DNA of 64,000 nt from Pseudomonas mucidolens. Lineage in GTDB: Bacteria; Pseudomonadota; Gammaproteobacteria; Pseudomonadales; Pseudomonadaceae. Of this stretch, positions 56,800 to 64,000 are shown piece after piece. Below the pieces are notes generated by a model that ran no database searches, had not been told where the DNA came from, and saw only the letters and a program-made list of their open reading frames with translations. The translations under genes were made by a program, and so were the position numbers. How positions within the stretch are numbered: the first letter of the stretch is position 1; every line of letters starts with the position of its first letter. The DNA lies in NCBI RefSeq assembly GCF_900106045.1, contig NZ_LT629802.1, positions 1,488,001 through 1,552,000 of the forward strand, written 5' to 3'.

Positions 56800-58056
56800 A
56801 TGGGATACAAGAAGATTCAGGTTCCGGCAGTCGGCGACAAAATCACCGTCAATGCAGACCATTCTCTCAATGTTCCTGACAACCCGATCATCCCCTTCAT
56901 CGAGGGTGACGGTATTGGCGTCGACATCAGCCCTGTGATGATCAAGGTTGTCGATGCTGCTGTTGACAAGGCTTACGGCGGCAAACGCAAGATTTCCTGG
57001 ATGGAGGTGTATGCCGGCGAGAAAGCCACTCAGGTTTACGATCAGGACACCTGGCTGCCGCAGGAAACCCTGGATGCGGTCAAGGACTACGTGGTTTCCA
57101 TCAAGGGTCCGCTGACCACGCCGGTCGGTGGTGGTATCCGTTCGCTGAACGTTGCCCTGCGCCAGCAGCTTGACCTGTATGTTTGCCTGCGCCCGGTGCG
57201 CTGGTTCGAAGGTGTGCCGAGCCCGGTCAAGAAGCCCGGTGATGTGGACATGACCATCTTCCGTGAGAACTCCGAGGACATTTACGCCGGGATCGAGTGG
57301 AAAGCCGGTTCCCCGGAGGCGATCAAGGTCATCAAGTTTTTGAAGGAAGAAATGGGTGTCACCAAGATCCGTTTCGACCAGGACTGCGGCATTGGCGTCA
57401 AGCCGGTCTCCAAGGAGGGCACCAAGCGCCTGGCGCGCAAGGCCCTGCAATATGTAGTCGATAACGACCACGACTCGCTGACCATCGTGCACAAAGGCAA
57501 CATCATGAAGTTCACCGAAGGTGCCTTCAAGGAATGGGCCTACGAAGTGGCGGCTGAAGAATTCGGCGCGACCTTGCTTGATGGTGGCCCGTGGATGCAG
57601 TTCAAGAACCCGCGCACCGGCAAGAATGTCGTGGTCAAGGACGCCATCGCTGACGCCATGCTTCAGCAGATCCTGCTGCGCCCGGCCGAATACGATGTGA
57701 TCGCCACCCTGAACCTCAACGGTGATTATCTCTCTGACGCTCTGGCGGCGGAAGTGGGCGGGATTGGTATTGCGCCGGGCGCCAACCTGTCCGATACCGT
57801 GGCCATGTTCGAGGCTACCCACGGTACCGCGCCGAAATACGCCGGTAAGGATCAGGTCAACCCGGGTTCGCTGATTCTCTCGGCGGAAATGATGCTGCGG
57901 CACATGGGGTGGACCGAAGCCGCTGACTTGATCATCAAGGGCACCAACGGTGCGATTTCGGCCAAGACCGTTACCTATGACTTCGAGCGCCTGATGGACG
58001 GTGCCAAGTTGGTGTCGTCGTCGGGGTTCGGGGATGCCTTGATTTCCCACATGTAA
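56800..58056 (+). CDS. icd: NADP-dependent isocitrate dehydrogenase, dimeric type
   Basis: 418-residue IDH-I of the E. coli Icd class. The substrate loop [13 protein letters not shown] carries Ser115, which aligns with the Ser113 phosphorylated by AceK in E. coli; NADP-contact region GTAPKYAG is near 345. The ATG at 56800 ([12 protein letters not shown]) has GGAG five bases upstream. A strong terminator follows. AceK-type control would switch flux to the aceA product, but aceK itself is not in the window. Confidence 0.97.
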   Translation: MGYKKIQVPAVGDKITVNADHSLNVPDNPIIPFIEGDGIGVDISPVMIKVVDAAVDKAYGGKRKISWMEVYAGEKATQVYDQDTWLPQETLDAVKDYVVSIKGPLTTPVGGGIRSLNVALRQQLDLYVCLRPVRWFEGVPSPVKKPGDVDMTIFRENSEDIYAGIEWKAGSPEAIKVIKFLKEEMGVTKIRFDQDCGIGVKPVSKEGTKRLARKALQYVVDNDHDSLTIVHKGNIMKFTEGAFKEWAYEVAAEEFGATLLDGGPWMQFKNPRTGKNVVVKDAIADAMLQQILLRPAEYDVIATLNLNGDYLSDALAAEVGGIGIAPGANLSDTVAMFEATHGTAPKYAGKDQVNPGSLILSAEMMLRHMGWTEAADLIIKGTNGAISAKTVTYDFERLMDGAKLVSSSGFGDALISHM

Positions 58057-58068
58057 TGCAGGGGTTAT

Positions 58069-58112
58069 AAAAAAACCGGCCTTCCTGATTGCTCCGGGTG
58101 GCCGGTTTTTTA
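58069..58112. terminator. icd/cspD bidirectional terminator
   Basis: A-run, stem AACCGGCC / GGCCGGTT (58074-58081, 58100-58107), then six T. It serves convergent icd and cspD. Confidence 0.92.
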
Positions 58113-58138
58113 TTGCCTGGTGCTTGCTCGATGGCTTG

Positions 58139-58399
58139 TCAGGCCAGTTGCTCTTTTGATTCTTGAGCAAGACCTTCCTGGGCTTTACCAGCGATTACCG
58201 GAGCGCTGATGTTCACTGCATGCCTGCCTTTTGGTGCTTCAATAATCTCAAAGGACACTTCCTGGCCCGCTTTCAGCGTCTTGTAACCCTCCATAACAAT
58301 GGCGGAGTAATGCGCAAAAAGGTCTTCATCCTTGCCTTCTTCATTTATGAAGCCATAGCCCTTGGCGTTGTTGAACCACTTGACCTTACCGCTTGCCAT
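58139..58399 (-). CDS. cspD: Cold-shock-domain protein CspD
   Basis: 86-residue cold-shock protein: OB fold with RNP1 KGYGFI and RNP2 LFAHYSAI, followed by a short acidic tail ([13 protein letters not shown]). CspD binds single-stranded DNA and inhibits replication in stationary E. coli cells. GAGGG eight bases before the ATG at 58399 decides this start over the ATG two codons upstream. It is divergent from clpS, the common cspD-clpS-clpA arrangement. Confidence 0.93.
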   Translation of the reverse strand: MASGKVKWFNNAKGYGFINEEGKDEDLFAHYSAIVMEGYKTLKAGQEVSFEIIEAPKGRHAVNISAPVIAGKAQEGLAQESKEQLA

Positions 58400-58623
58400 G
58401 CTCATATCCCTCTGCACCAGACTCCATCACTGGAGTATCATCCAGTTCATCCGTCCTAACCCGAATAAATAAGGTTGACTGCGCGGACCTTTTTTACCCA
58501 CTGTGGGCTCTATTGGTTGTAACACTGATTTTCCGATAGTCAAGGTGGCCAGTCGGTTGGAGTTGAATTTCTGACAGGTCGCCCCCACCACTGTATTTGC
58601 ACAACTGACGAACCTTTCTTTCC

Positions 58624-59013
58624 ATGCATGCAATCAGCCAGATTCGACTAACATTCAATCAGGACCGCCCGACTTTCCATCAGGATGACCAAGAAGGTCA
58701 CGGACATGACGACGGTTCTGCGGGCATTGCTGTTCAGGAGGCAAAGCCGGCTTTACAGGCACCGCCGATGTACAAGGTGGTTTTGTTCAATGATGACTAC
58801 ACACCGATGGATTTCGTCGTAGAAGTACTCGAGGTGTTTTTCAACCTGAACCGCGAGTTGGCGACCAAGGTAATGCTGGCCGTTCATACAGAAGGACGGG
58901 CAGTATGTGGAGTGTTTACCCGCGACATCGCCGAGACGAAGGCCATGCAGGTCAACCAGTACGCCAGGGAAAGCCAGCATCCGCTACTCTGTGAAATCGA
59001 GAAGGACGGTTAA
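58624..59013 (+). CDS. clpS: ATP-dependent Clp protease adaptor ClpS
   Basis: 129-residue adaptor that brings proteins with N-terminal Leu, Phe, Tyr or Trp to ClpAP. The binding-pocket region [23 protein letters not shown] and [19 protein letters not shown] are intact. The N-terminal 40 residues are a flexible extension. It lies 29 bases upstream of clpA on the same strand. Confidence 0.96.
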   Translation: MHAISQIRLTFNQDRPTFHQDDQEGHGHDDGSAGIAVQEAKPALQAPPMYKVVLFNDDYTPMDFVVEVLEVFFNLNRELATKVMLAVHTEGRAVCGVFTRDIAETKAMQVNQYARESQHPLLCEIEKDG

Positions 59014-59042
59014 CTCCGACCACTTGGGTATGAGGTGAAGCT

Positions 59043-61313
59043 ATGTTAAACCGCGAGCTCGAAGTCACCCTCAATCTTGCCTTCAAGGAGGCTCGCTCGA
59101 AACGTCATGAATTCATGACCGTCGAGCACCTGCTGCTGGCACTTTTGGATAACGAAGCTGCTGCCACCGTTTTACGGGCGTGCGGCGCCAACCTCGACAA
59201 GCTCAAGCATGATCTGCAGGAGTTTATCGACTCCACGACGCCACTGATCCCGGTTCATGACGAGGACCGTGAGACCCAGCCAACCCTGGGTTTTCAGCGG
59301 GTATTGCAGCGTGCTGTCTTTCACGTACAGAGCTCCGGCAAGCGTGAAGTCACGGGCGCCAATGTATTGGTTGCCATCTTCAGTGAGCAGGAAAGCCAGG
59401 CAGTATTCCTGCTCAAGCAGCAGAGCGTTGCCCGTATCGATGTCGTCAACTACATCGCCCACGGTATCTCGAAAGTGCCAGGGCACGGCGATCCTTCCGA
59501 AGGCGAGCAGGATATGCAGGACGAAGAAGGTGGTGAGCCGTCGTCTTCGGGCAACCCGCTGGATGCGTATGCCAGCAACCTCAACGAACTGGCGCGCCAG
59601 GGGCGGATTGATCCGCTGGTGGGGCGTGAGCTCGAAGTGGAGCGCGTAGCGCAGATCCTCGCGCGTCGGCGCAAAAACAATCCGCTGCTGGTAGGCGAGG
59701 CGGGCGTGGGCAAGACCGCGATTGCCGAAGGCCTGGCCAAGCGCATCGTGGATAACCAGGTGCCTGACTTGCTGGCCAACAGCGTTGTCTATTCGCTTGA
59801 TCTTGGCGCGTTGCTCGCCGGGACCAAGTACCGTGGCGACTTCGAGAAGCGTTTCAAGGCGTTGCTTGGCGAACTGAAAAAACGCCCTCAGGCGATTCTG
59901 TTCATTGATGAAATCCACACTATCATTGGCGCCGGCGCAGCTTCCGGCGGGGTGATGGACGCTTCCAACCTGCTCAAGCCGTTGTTGTCGTCGGGTGATA
60001 TCCGCTGCATCGGTTCGACCACGTTCCAGGAATTCCGTGGGATCTTCGAAAAAGACCGCGCTTTGGCGCGGCGCTTCCAGAAAGTCGACGTGTCCGAGCC
60101 TTCGGTCGAAGATACCATCGGTATTCTGCGCGGTCTCAAGGGCCGGTTTGAAGCGCACCATGGCATCGAATATACCGACGAAGCCTTACGTTCCGCCGCC
60201 GAGCTGGCGTCGCGCTATATCAATGACCGGCACATGCCGGACAAGGCGATCGATGTGATCGACGAGGCGGGGGCTTATCAGCGCCTGCAACCGGTCGAGA
60301 AGCGCGTGAAGCGTATCGACGTGCCTCAGGTCGAGGATATCGTGGCGAAAATCGCGCGAATTCCGCCGAAACACGTCACCAGTTCCGACAAGGAACTGCT
60401 GCGTAACCTGGTGCGCGACCTCAAGCTGACGGTGTTTGGCCAGGATGCCGCCATCGACTCGCTGTCGACGGCGATCAAGTTGTCCCGTGCGGGCCTCAAG
60501 TCGCCGGATAAACCGGTCGGCTCGTTCCTGTTTGCCGGGCCTACCGGCGTCGGCAAGACCGAAGCGGCACGGCAGTTGGCCAAGGCCATGGGGATCGAGC
60601 TGGTGCGTTTCGACATGTCCGAGTACATGGAGCGTCACACTGTGTCGCGCCTGATCGGTGCACCTCCGGGTTATGTCGGTTTCGACCAGGGCGGTCTGTT
60701 GACTGAGGCGATCACCAAACATCCGCATTGCGTATTGCTGCTTGATGAGATCGAAAAGGCTCACCCGGAAGTCTTCAATCTGCTGTTGCAGGTCATGGAC
60801 CACGGGACCCTGACCGATAACAACGGACGCAAGGCGGACTTCCGTAACGTGATCGTGATCATGACCACCAACGCCGGTGCCGAAACGGCCGCGCGGGCTT
60901 CGATCGGCTTCACTCATCAGGATCACTCTTCCGATGCCATGGAAGTGATCAAGAAGAGTTTCACGCCGGAATTCCGTAACCGCCTGGACACCATCATCCA
61001 GTTTGGTCGCCTCAGTCATGAGGTCATCAAGAGTGTGGTGGACAAGTTCCTTACCGAACTTCAGGCGCAGTTGGAAGACAAGCGCGTGCAACTGGAGGTC
61101 ACAGAGGCGGCGCGCAGCTGGATCGCCGAAGGCGGCTACGACGCGGCAATGGGCGCCCGCCCAATGGCGCGCCTGATCCAGGACAAGATCAAGCGTCCGT
61201 TGGCCGAGGAGATTCTGTTTGGCGAATTGTCCGACCATGGTGGCGTGGTGCATATCGATCTGAAGGACGGCGAGCTGACCTTCGAGTTCGAAACCACCGC
61301 CGAAATGGCCTGA
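59043..61313 (+). CDS. clpA: ATP-dependent Clp protease ATP-binding subunit ClpA
   Basis: 756-residue AAA+ unfoldase. Clp N-domain (1-145), first ATPase module with GEAGVGKTA and ILFIDEIH, second module with GPTGVGKTE and LLLDEIEKAHP. The ClpP-docking loop is visible as ASIGFTH (IGF). It threads ClpS-delivered N-degron substrates into ClpP, whose gene is elsewhere. Confidence 0.97.
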   Translation: MLNRELEVTLNLAFKEARSKRHEFMTVEHLLLALLDNEAAATVLRACGANLDKLKHDLQEFIDSTTPLIPVHDEDRETQPTLGFQRVLQRAVFHVQSSGKREVTGANVLVAIFSEQESQAVFLLKQQSVARIDVVNYIAHGISKVPGHGDPSEGEQDMQDEEGGEPSSSGNPLDAYASNLNELARQGRIDPLVGRELEVERVAQILARRRKNNPLLVGEAGVGKTAIAEGLAKRIVDNQVPDLLANSVVYSLDLGALLAGTKYRGDFEKRFKALLGELKKRPQAILFIDEIHTIIGAGAASGGVMDASNLLKPLLSSGDIRCIGSTTFQEFRGIFEKDRALARRFQKVDVSEPSVEDTIGILRGLKGRFEAHHGIEYTDEALRSAAELASRYINDRHMPDKAIDVIDEAGAYQRLQPVEKRVKRIDVPQVEDIVAKIARIPPKHVTSSDKELLRNLVRDLKLTVFGQDAAIDSLSTAIKLSRAGLKSPDKPVGSFLFAGPTGVGKTEAARQLAKAMGIELVRFDMSEYMERHTVSRLIGAPPGYVGFDQGGLLTEAITKHPHCVLLLDEIEKAHPEVFNLLLQVMDHGTLTDNNGRKADFRNVIVIMTTNAGAETAARASIGFTHQDHSSDAMEVIKKSFTPEFRNRLDTIIQFGRLSHEVIKSVVDKFLTELQAQLEDKRVQLEVTEAARSWIAEGGYDAAMGARPMARLIQDKIKRPLAEEILFGELSDHGGVVHIDLKDGELTFEFETTAEMA

Positions 61314-61325
61314 TAGCGGTGCTCA

Positions 61326-61424
61326 TGTAGGAGCGAGCTTGCTCGCGAAGAGCGTCAACGATAACGCATGCTTTCTGATTCAATGTGTTGTCTGGGGTTT
61401 TTCGCGAGCAAGCTCGCTCCTACA
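61326..61424. repeat. REPIN (inverted REP pair)
   Basis: TGTAGGAGCGAGCTTGCTCG and its inverted copy ending GCTCGCTCCTACA, with a 50-base loop, directly after clpA. Confidence 0.88.
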
Positions 61425-61453
61425 GTCTTGCGTCTCATAAATCCTGTGCACAC

Positions 61454-61481
61454 AAAAACGCCCGGCATAGCCGGGCGTTTT
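61454..61481. terminator. clpA/infA bidirectional terminator
   Basis: Stem AAACGCCCGGC / GCCGGGCGTTT with a short AT loop, flanked by A and T runs, between the convergent clpA and infA stops. Confidence 0.93.
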
Positions 61482-61493
61482 GTATTGACTTGT

Positions 61494-61712
61494 TTAACGA
61501 GCGCGGTAAGTGATGCGCCCTTTGCTCAAGTCATAGGGCGTCAGTTCGACGCGCACTTTGTCACCGGTAAGAATACGAATGTAGTTCTTGCGCATCTTGC
61601 CGGAGATATGCGCGGTTACGACGTGCCCATTTTCCAACTCCACACGAAACATGGTGTTGGGCAGGGTGTCGACGACAGTGCCTTCCATTTCGAAGCTGTC
61701 TTCTTTCGACAT
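61494..61712 (-). CDS. infA: Translation initiation factor IF-1
   Basis: 72-residue OB-fold factor that binds the ribosomal A site during initiation. The sequence [19 protein letters not shown] through [16 protein letters not shown] is the standard IF-1. The ATG at 61712 is the family start. Confidence 0.98.
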
Positions 61713-61812
61713 GCAGTAAAGCCCTCGGTATCCAGTGAATGGCCCGGTGCAACTGCGCCAGGCAAAAGCGGCGTGCATTGTGCCCGAAAAAGGGTGTTTA
61801 AGCCAAGGGGTT

Positions 61813-62520
61813 CTAGTTAAGCGTGACCCATCTTTGATTAATCAGCAGCTCAATCGGCCGATATTGGGTCTTGTAGTTCATCTTTTTACAGTTCTTGATC
61901 CAGTATCCAAGGTAGACCGCCTCCAGTTTCAGGCGGCGTGCCTCGCTGATTTGCCAGAGAATGGCAAAACGCCCGAGGCTGCGGCGATCTTCGTCGGGTT
62001 CGTAGAAGGTGTAGACCGCCGACAGGCCATTGGGTAGCAGGTCAGTGACGGCAACCGCCAGCAGTCGTCCTTCAAGGCGAAACTCGTAGAAGCGCGAAAA
62101 CGGCAGTTCACGCACCAGAAAGGTGGAAAACTGATCGCGACTGGGGGGGAACATGTCGCCATCGGCGTGGCGTTGTTCGATATAGCGTTGGTAAAGGTCA
62201 AAATATTCTTCGCTGAACCCTGGCTTGGCGGGTGTCACAGTCAGGTCGGCGTTGCGCTTGAGGATGCGTTTCTGGTTTCGATTCGCCTGGAACTGATCCA
62301 CGGGGATGCGCGCCGGAACGCAGGCGTTACAGTGTTGGCAGTGAGGCCGGTAAAGATGATCGCCACTGCGCCGAAACCCCATCTCTGACAAGTCGGCGTA
62401 GACATGCACGTCCATCGGCTGGCTAGGATCGAGGAACAGCGTGGTGGCCTGCTCATCGGGCAGATAGCTGCAAACGTGAGGTTGAGTGGCATAAAACTTC
62501 AAGCGCGCCAGCTCGGTCAT
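61813..62520 (-). CDS. bpt: Aspartate/glutamate leucyltransferase Bpt (ATE family)
   Basis: 235-residue aminoacyl-tRNA-protein transferase. It moves Leu from tRNA onto N-terminal Asp or Glu, creating a degron for ClpS. N-terminal ATE region with [13 protein letters not shown] and the [13 protein letters not shown] cysteines (about 63-75), then the GNAT-like C-terminal half with [18 protein letters not shown]. Next to aat and near clpS-clpA. Confidence 0.95.
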
Positions 62521-62575
62521 GATCAGCCCTCGGATAAGCTTTGAAACAAGTGTAAGCCACGCGTGAGCAAGTCGC

Positions 62576-63256
62576 CTAAGAAACCCATGCTGCGTCGCTG
62601 GCCTGGTCCAGGTGGTCGCGCAAAAAACCGGCAAACACGTTGCGGGGTATGGCGCGGGCACCCAGGCTATGCAGATGGTCGGTGGGCATCTGGCAATCGA
62701 TCAATACGAAGCCCCAGGCCTGTAATTGCCTGACCAGCGTTACGAAGCCGACTTTCGATGCGTTGTCGGCACGGCTGAACATGGATTCACCAAAAAACAA
62801 TTGACCCATCGCCAGGCCGTACAAGCCGCCGACCAGTTCGTCCTGGTCCCAGACTTCAACAGAATGGGCGTAGCCGCGTTGATGCAGTTGCAGGTAGGCA
62901 TTCTGCATCGCTTCGGTGATCCAGGTGCCGTCCGCATAGTTGCGGGGCGCGGCGCAGGCCTGGATCACGGTGGCGAAGTCCTGGTCGAACGTCACCTTGT
63001 AGCGCTGCTGGCGCAGTAACTTGCCCAGGCTGCGGGAGACATGCAGCTCGTTGGGGAACAATACCGTGCGCGGGTCGGGTGACCACCAGAGTATCGGCTG
63101 CCCCTCCGAAAACCAGGGAAAGCAGCCATGACGGTATGCCTGGATCAGTCGGTCGGCAGACAAGTCCCCGCCGGCCGCGAGCAGGCCGTTGGGTTCACGC
63201 ATGGCTTTTTCCAGCGGTGGAAACGTGAGGGTATTGCGTTGTAACCAGGTGAGCAT
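62576..63256 (-). CDS. aat: Leucyl/phenylalanyl-tRNA-protein transferase
   Basis: 226-residue enzyme that adds Leu or Phe to N-terminal Lys or Arg, a step of the N-degron pathway. Typical motifs are [23 protein letters not shown] and [11 protein letters not shown]. The ATG at 63256 ([14 protein letters not shown]) is the family start. bpt follows 55 bases downstream on the same strand. Confidence 0.96.
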   Translation of the reverse strand: MLTWLQRNTLTFPPLEKAMREPNGLLAAGGDLSADRLIQAYRHGCFPWFSEGQPILWWSPDPRTVLFPNELHVSRSLGKLLRQQRYKVTFDQDFATVIQACAAPRNYADGTWITEAMQNAYLQLHQRGYAHSVEVWDQDELVGGLYGLAMGQLFFGESMFSRADNASKVGFVTLVRQLQAWGFVLIDCQMPTDHLHSLGARAIPRNVFAGFLRDHLDQASDAAWVS

Positions 63257-63693
63257 GGTATTCAGGCTTACGGAAGGGGAGGGCGGTGACAGGCCTGGGC
63301 CCATCGCGATATGCAGTGATTATTGTCGACCAGGCGCGGCGCGGCCAGCGTCATCGCACAATCAGCGCGCCGATGCGTGAGCGGGTGTGTCTGCAACTCT
63401 GTGGCGGGGGCGTGGTCGTAATCGCGTCATATCATCGTCCATTGGGCGGATGACGAGAGGTGATCCTCGGCAAAGCTTGTCCAGTCTGATAAAAACAGGG
63501 CATAAGCCTTTGTCAGCAAAGACAATGCATGCTCAAATTGAAATACCTGAAAAATGCGCTTGGCTATCTTGTGCAGAGCAAGGCCGCGGCGTGGCAACGG
63601 GTACACAAACCCGTACAATGGCTGCGCTGGATCCTTGTATGCAGGCGTTACCGCCATTCATGATTCAGTTACAGAGTGTTAAAAGGAGTGTTG
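63257..63693. other. aat-ftsK divergent region
   Basis: About 440 bases without a convincing gene. It holds the promoters of aat (minus) and ftsK (plus); no strong hairpin or repeat is seen. Confidence 0.5.
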
Positions 63694-63792
63694 ATGACGC
63701 TCGTTCATTTTTCAACTGTCCGGATTGGGCAGTATTTTCGCAGTCATTCAACAGTTGGACGCGCTAAAGGCGCAGGAAAAGACCAGTTTTGA
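63694..63792 (+). CDS. Possible 32-residue leader ORF overlapping the ftsK start
   Basis: ATG preceded by AAGGAG at five bases. It encodes a basic 32-residue peptide starting MTLVHFSTV and ending in its TGA at 63790, which shares bases with the TTG start of ftsK (TTGA). The spacing suggests translational coupling. No similarity to a known protein is recognised, so it may be a leader peptide or only a chance frame with a good ribosome-binding site. Confidence 0.4.
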   Translation: MTLVHFSTVRIGQYFRSHSTVGRAKGAGKDQF

Positions 63793-64000
63793 AGAAATCC
63801 GCCGCAGCACCTAAAACAGCAGTAGTTCCGGCATGGCGCCAGCATCTGCACTATCGGCTCAAGGAAGGCGCGCTGATTGCCATCGGTGCGTTATGCCTGT
63901 TCCTGATGATGGCCTTGCTCACCTATGGCAAGGATGATCCGGGCTGGAGCCATAACAGCAAGATCGATGATGTGCAGAACTTCGGCGGGCCCGTGGGCTC
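63789..64000 (+). CDS. ftsK: DNA translocase FtsK, N-terminal fragment
   Basis: The first 70 codons are in the window; the gene continues beyond it. The product begins MKKSAAAPKTAVVPAWRQHL, and the first membrane helix is ALIAIGALCLFLMMALLTY (about 29-47), followed by DDPGWSH as in other Pseudomonas FtsK proteins. An in-frame stop at 63765 and no ATG or GTG after it leave TTG at 63789 as the only start; AGGAAAAG precedes it. FtsK pumps chromosome dimers to XerCD at the division septum. Confidence 0.9.
   Translation, partial: MKKSAAAPKTAVVPAWRQHLHYRLKEGALIAIGALCLFLMMALLTYGKDDPGWSHNSKIDDVQNFGGPVG

Noticed and set aside
63387..63767. 126-codon plus-strand frame between aat and ftsK
   Set aside because: No ribosome-binding site, low-complexity composition and no family resemblance; it covers the ftsK promoter and the better-supported leader ORF.
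63257..63788. Absence of trxB between aat and ftsK, where I recall it in P. aeruginosa
   Set aside because: True of this window but based on memory of gene order only; it may simply be placed elsewhere in this group.

Overview
The window is chromosomal DNA of a Pseudomonas, most likely the P. fluorescens group. The evidence is: fused nuoCD inside a complete 13-gene nuo operon; a 441-residue AceA; a monomeric (741 aa) and a dimeric isocitrate dehydrogenase encoded divergently; the order nudJ-mnmA-hflD-purB and cspD-clpS-clpA-infA-bpt-aat-ftsK; and REP/REPIN palindromes with the GAGCTTGCTCGCGA-type core. The right two thirds is conserved core genome. The left third and the 25.9-30.1 kb block are accessory.

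Layout. 1-11.2 kb: the 3' end of an AT-less (trans-AT type) polyketide synthase gene, entering from outside the window, followed by a discrete thioesterase. 11.35-15.96 kb: core genes lpxH, ppiB (minus strand), glnS, cysS (plus strand). 16.0-16.2 kb: a nested palindromic MITE/REPIN sitting inside the cysS terminator, followed by a truncated rhs gene. 17.7-25.8 kb: a sigma-54 activator divergent from a glpSTPQUV-like glycerol ABC importer operon, with a -24/-12 promoter, a TGTTCA repeat array and Crc/Hfq-type A-rich motifs. 25,895-30,109: an IS66-family transposon with an 8-bp target duplication that carries two passenger genes (NmrA-like reductase and HxlR regulator) besides tnpABC. 30.2-45.2 kb: nuoA to nuoN on the minus strand, headed by a perfect Anr/FNR box. 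45.7-58.1 kb: aceA, a small secretin-like protein, a GNAT protein, roxA, purB, hflD, mnmA, nudJ, idh and icd. 58.1-64 kb: cspD, clpS, clpA, infA, bpt, aat and the start of ftsK.

How the genes work together. aceA, idh and icd form the isocitrate branch point between the TCA cycle and the glyoxylate shunt, next to the complex I genes that consume the resulting NADH. ClpS, ClpA, Bpt and Aat form almost the whole bacterial N-degron pathway. The glycerol importer locus looks set up for sigma-54 activation with catabolite control of translation. The polyketide genes end in a module predicted to make a fully reduced alpha-methyl unit, one further KS-ACP module, and release by the separate thioesterase.

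The least expected items are the IS66 element with passenger genes, the MITE nested in a terminator, the complementary degenerate ATP sites in the two importer ATPases, the Anr-type nuo promoter, and a 32-codon leader ORF overlapping the TTG start of ftsK. No tRNA, rRNA or CRISPR array was seen.
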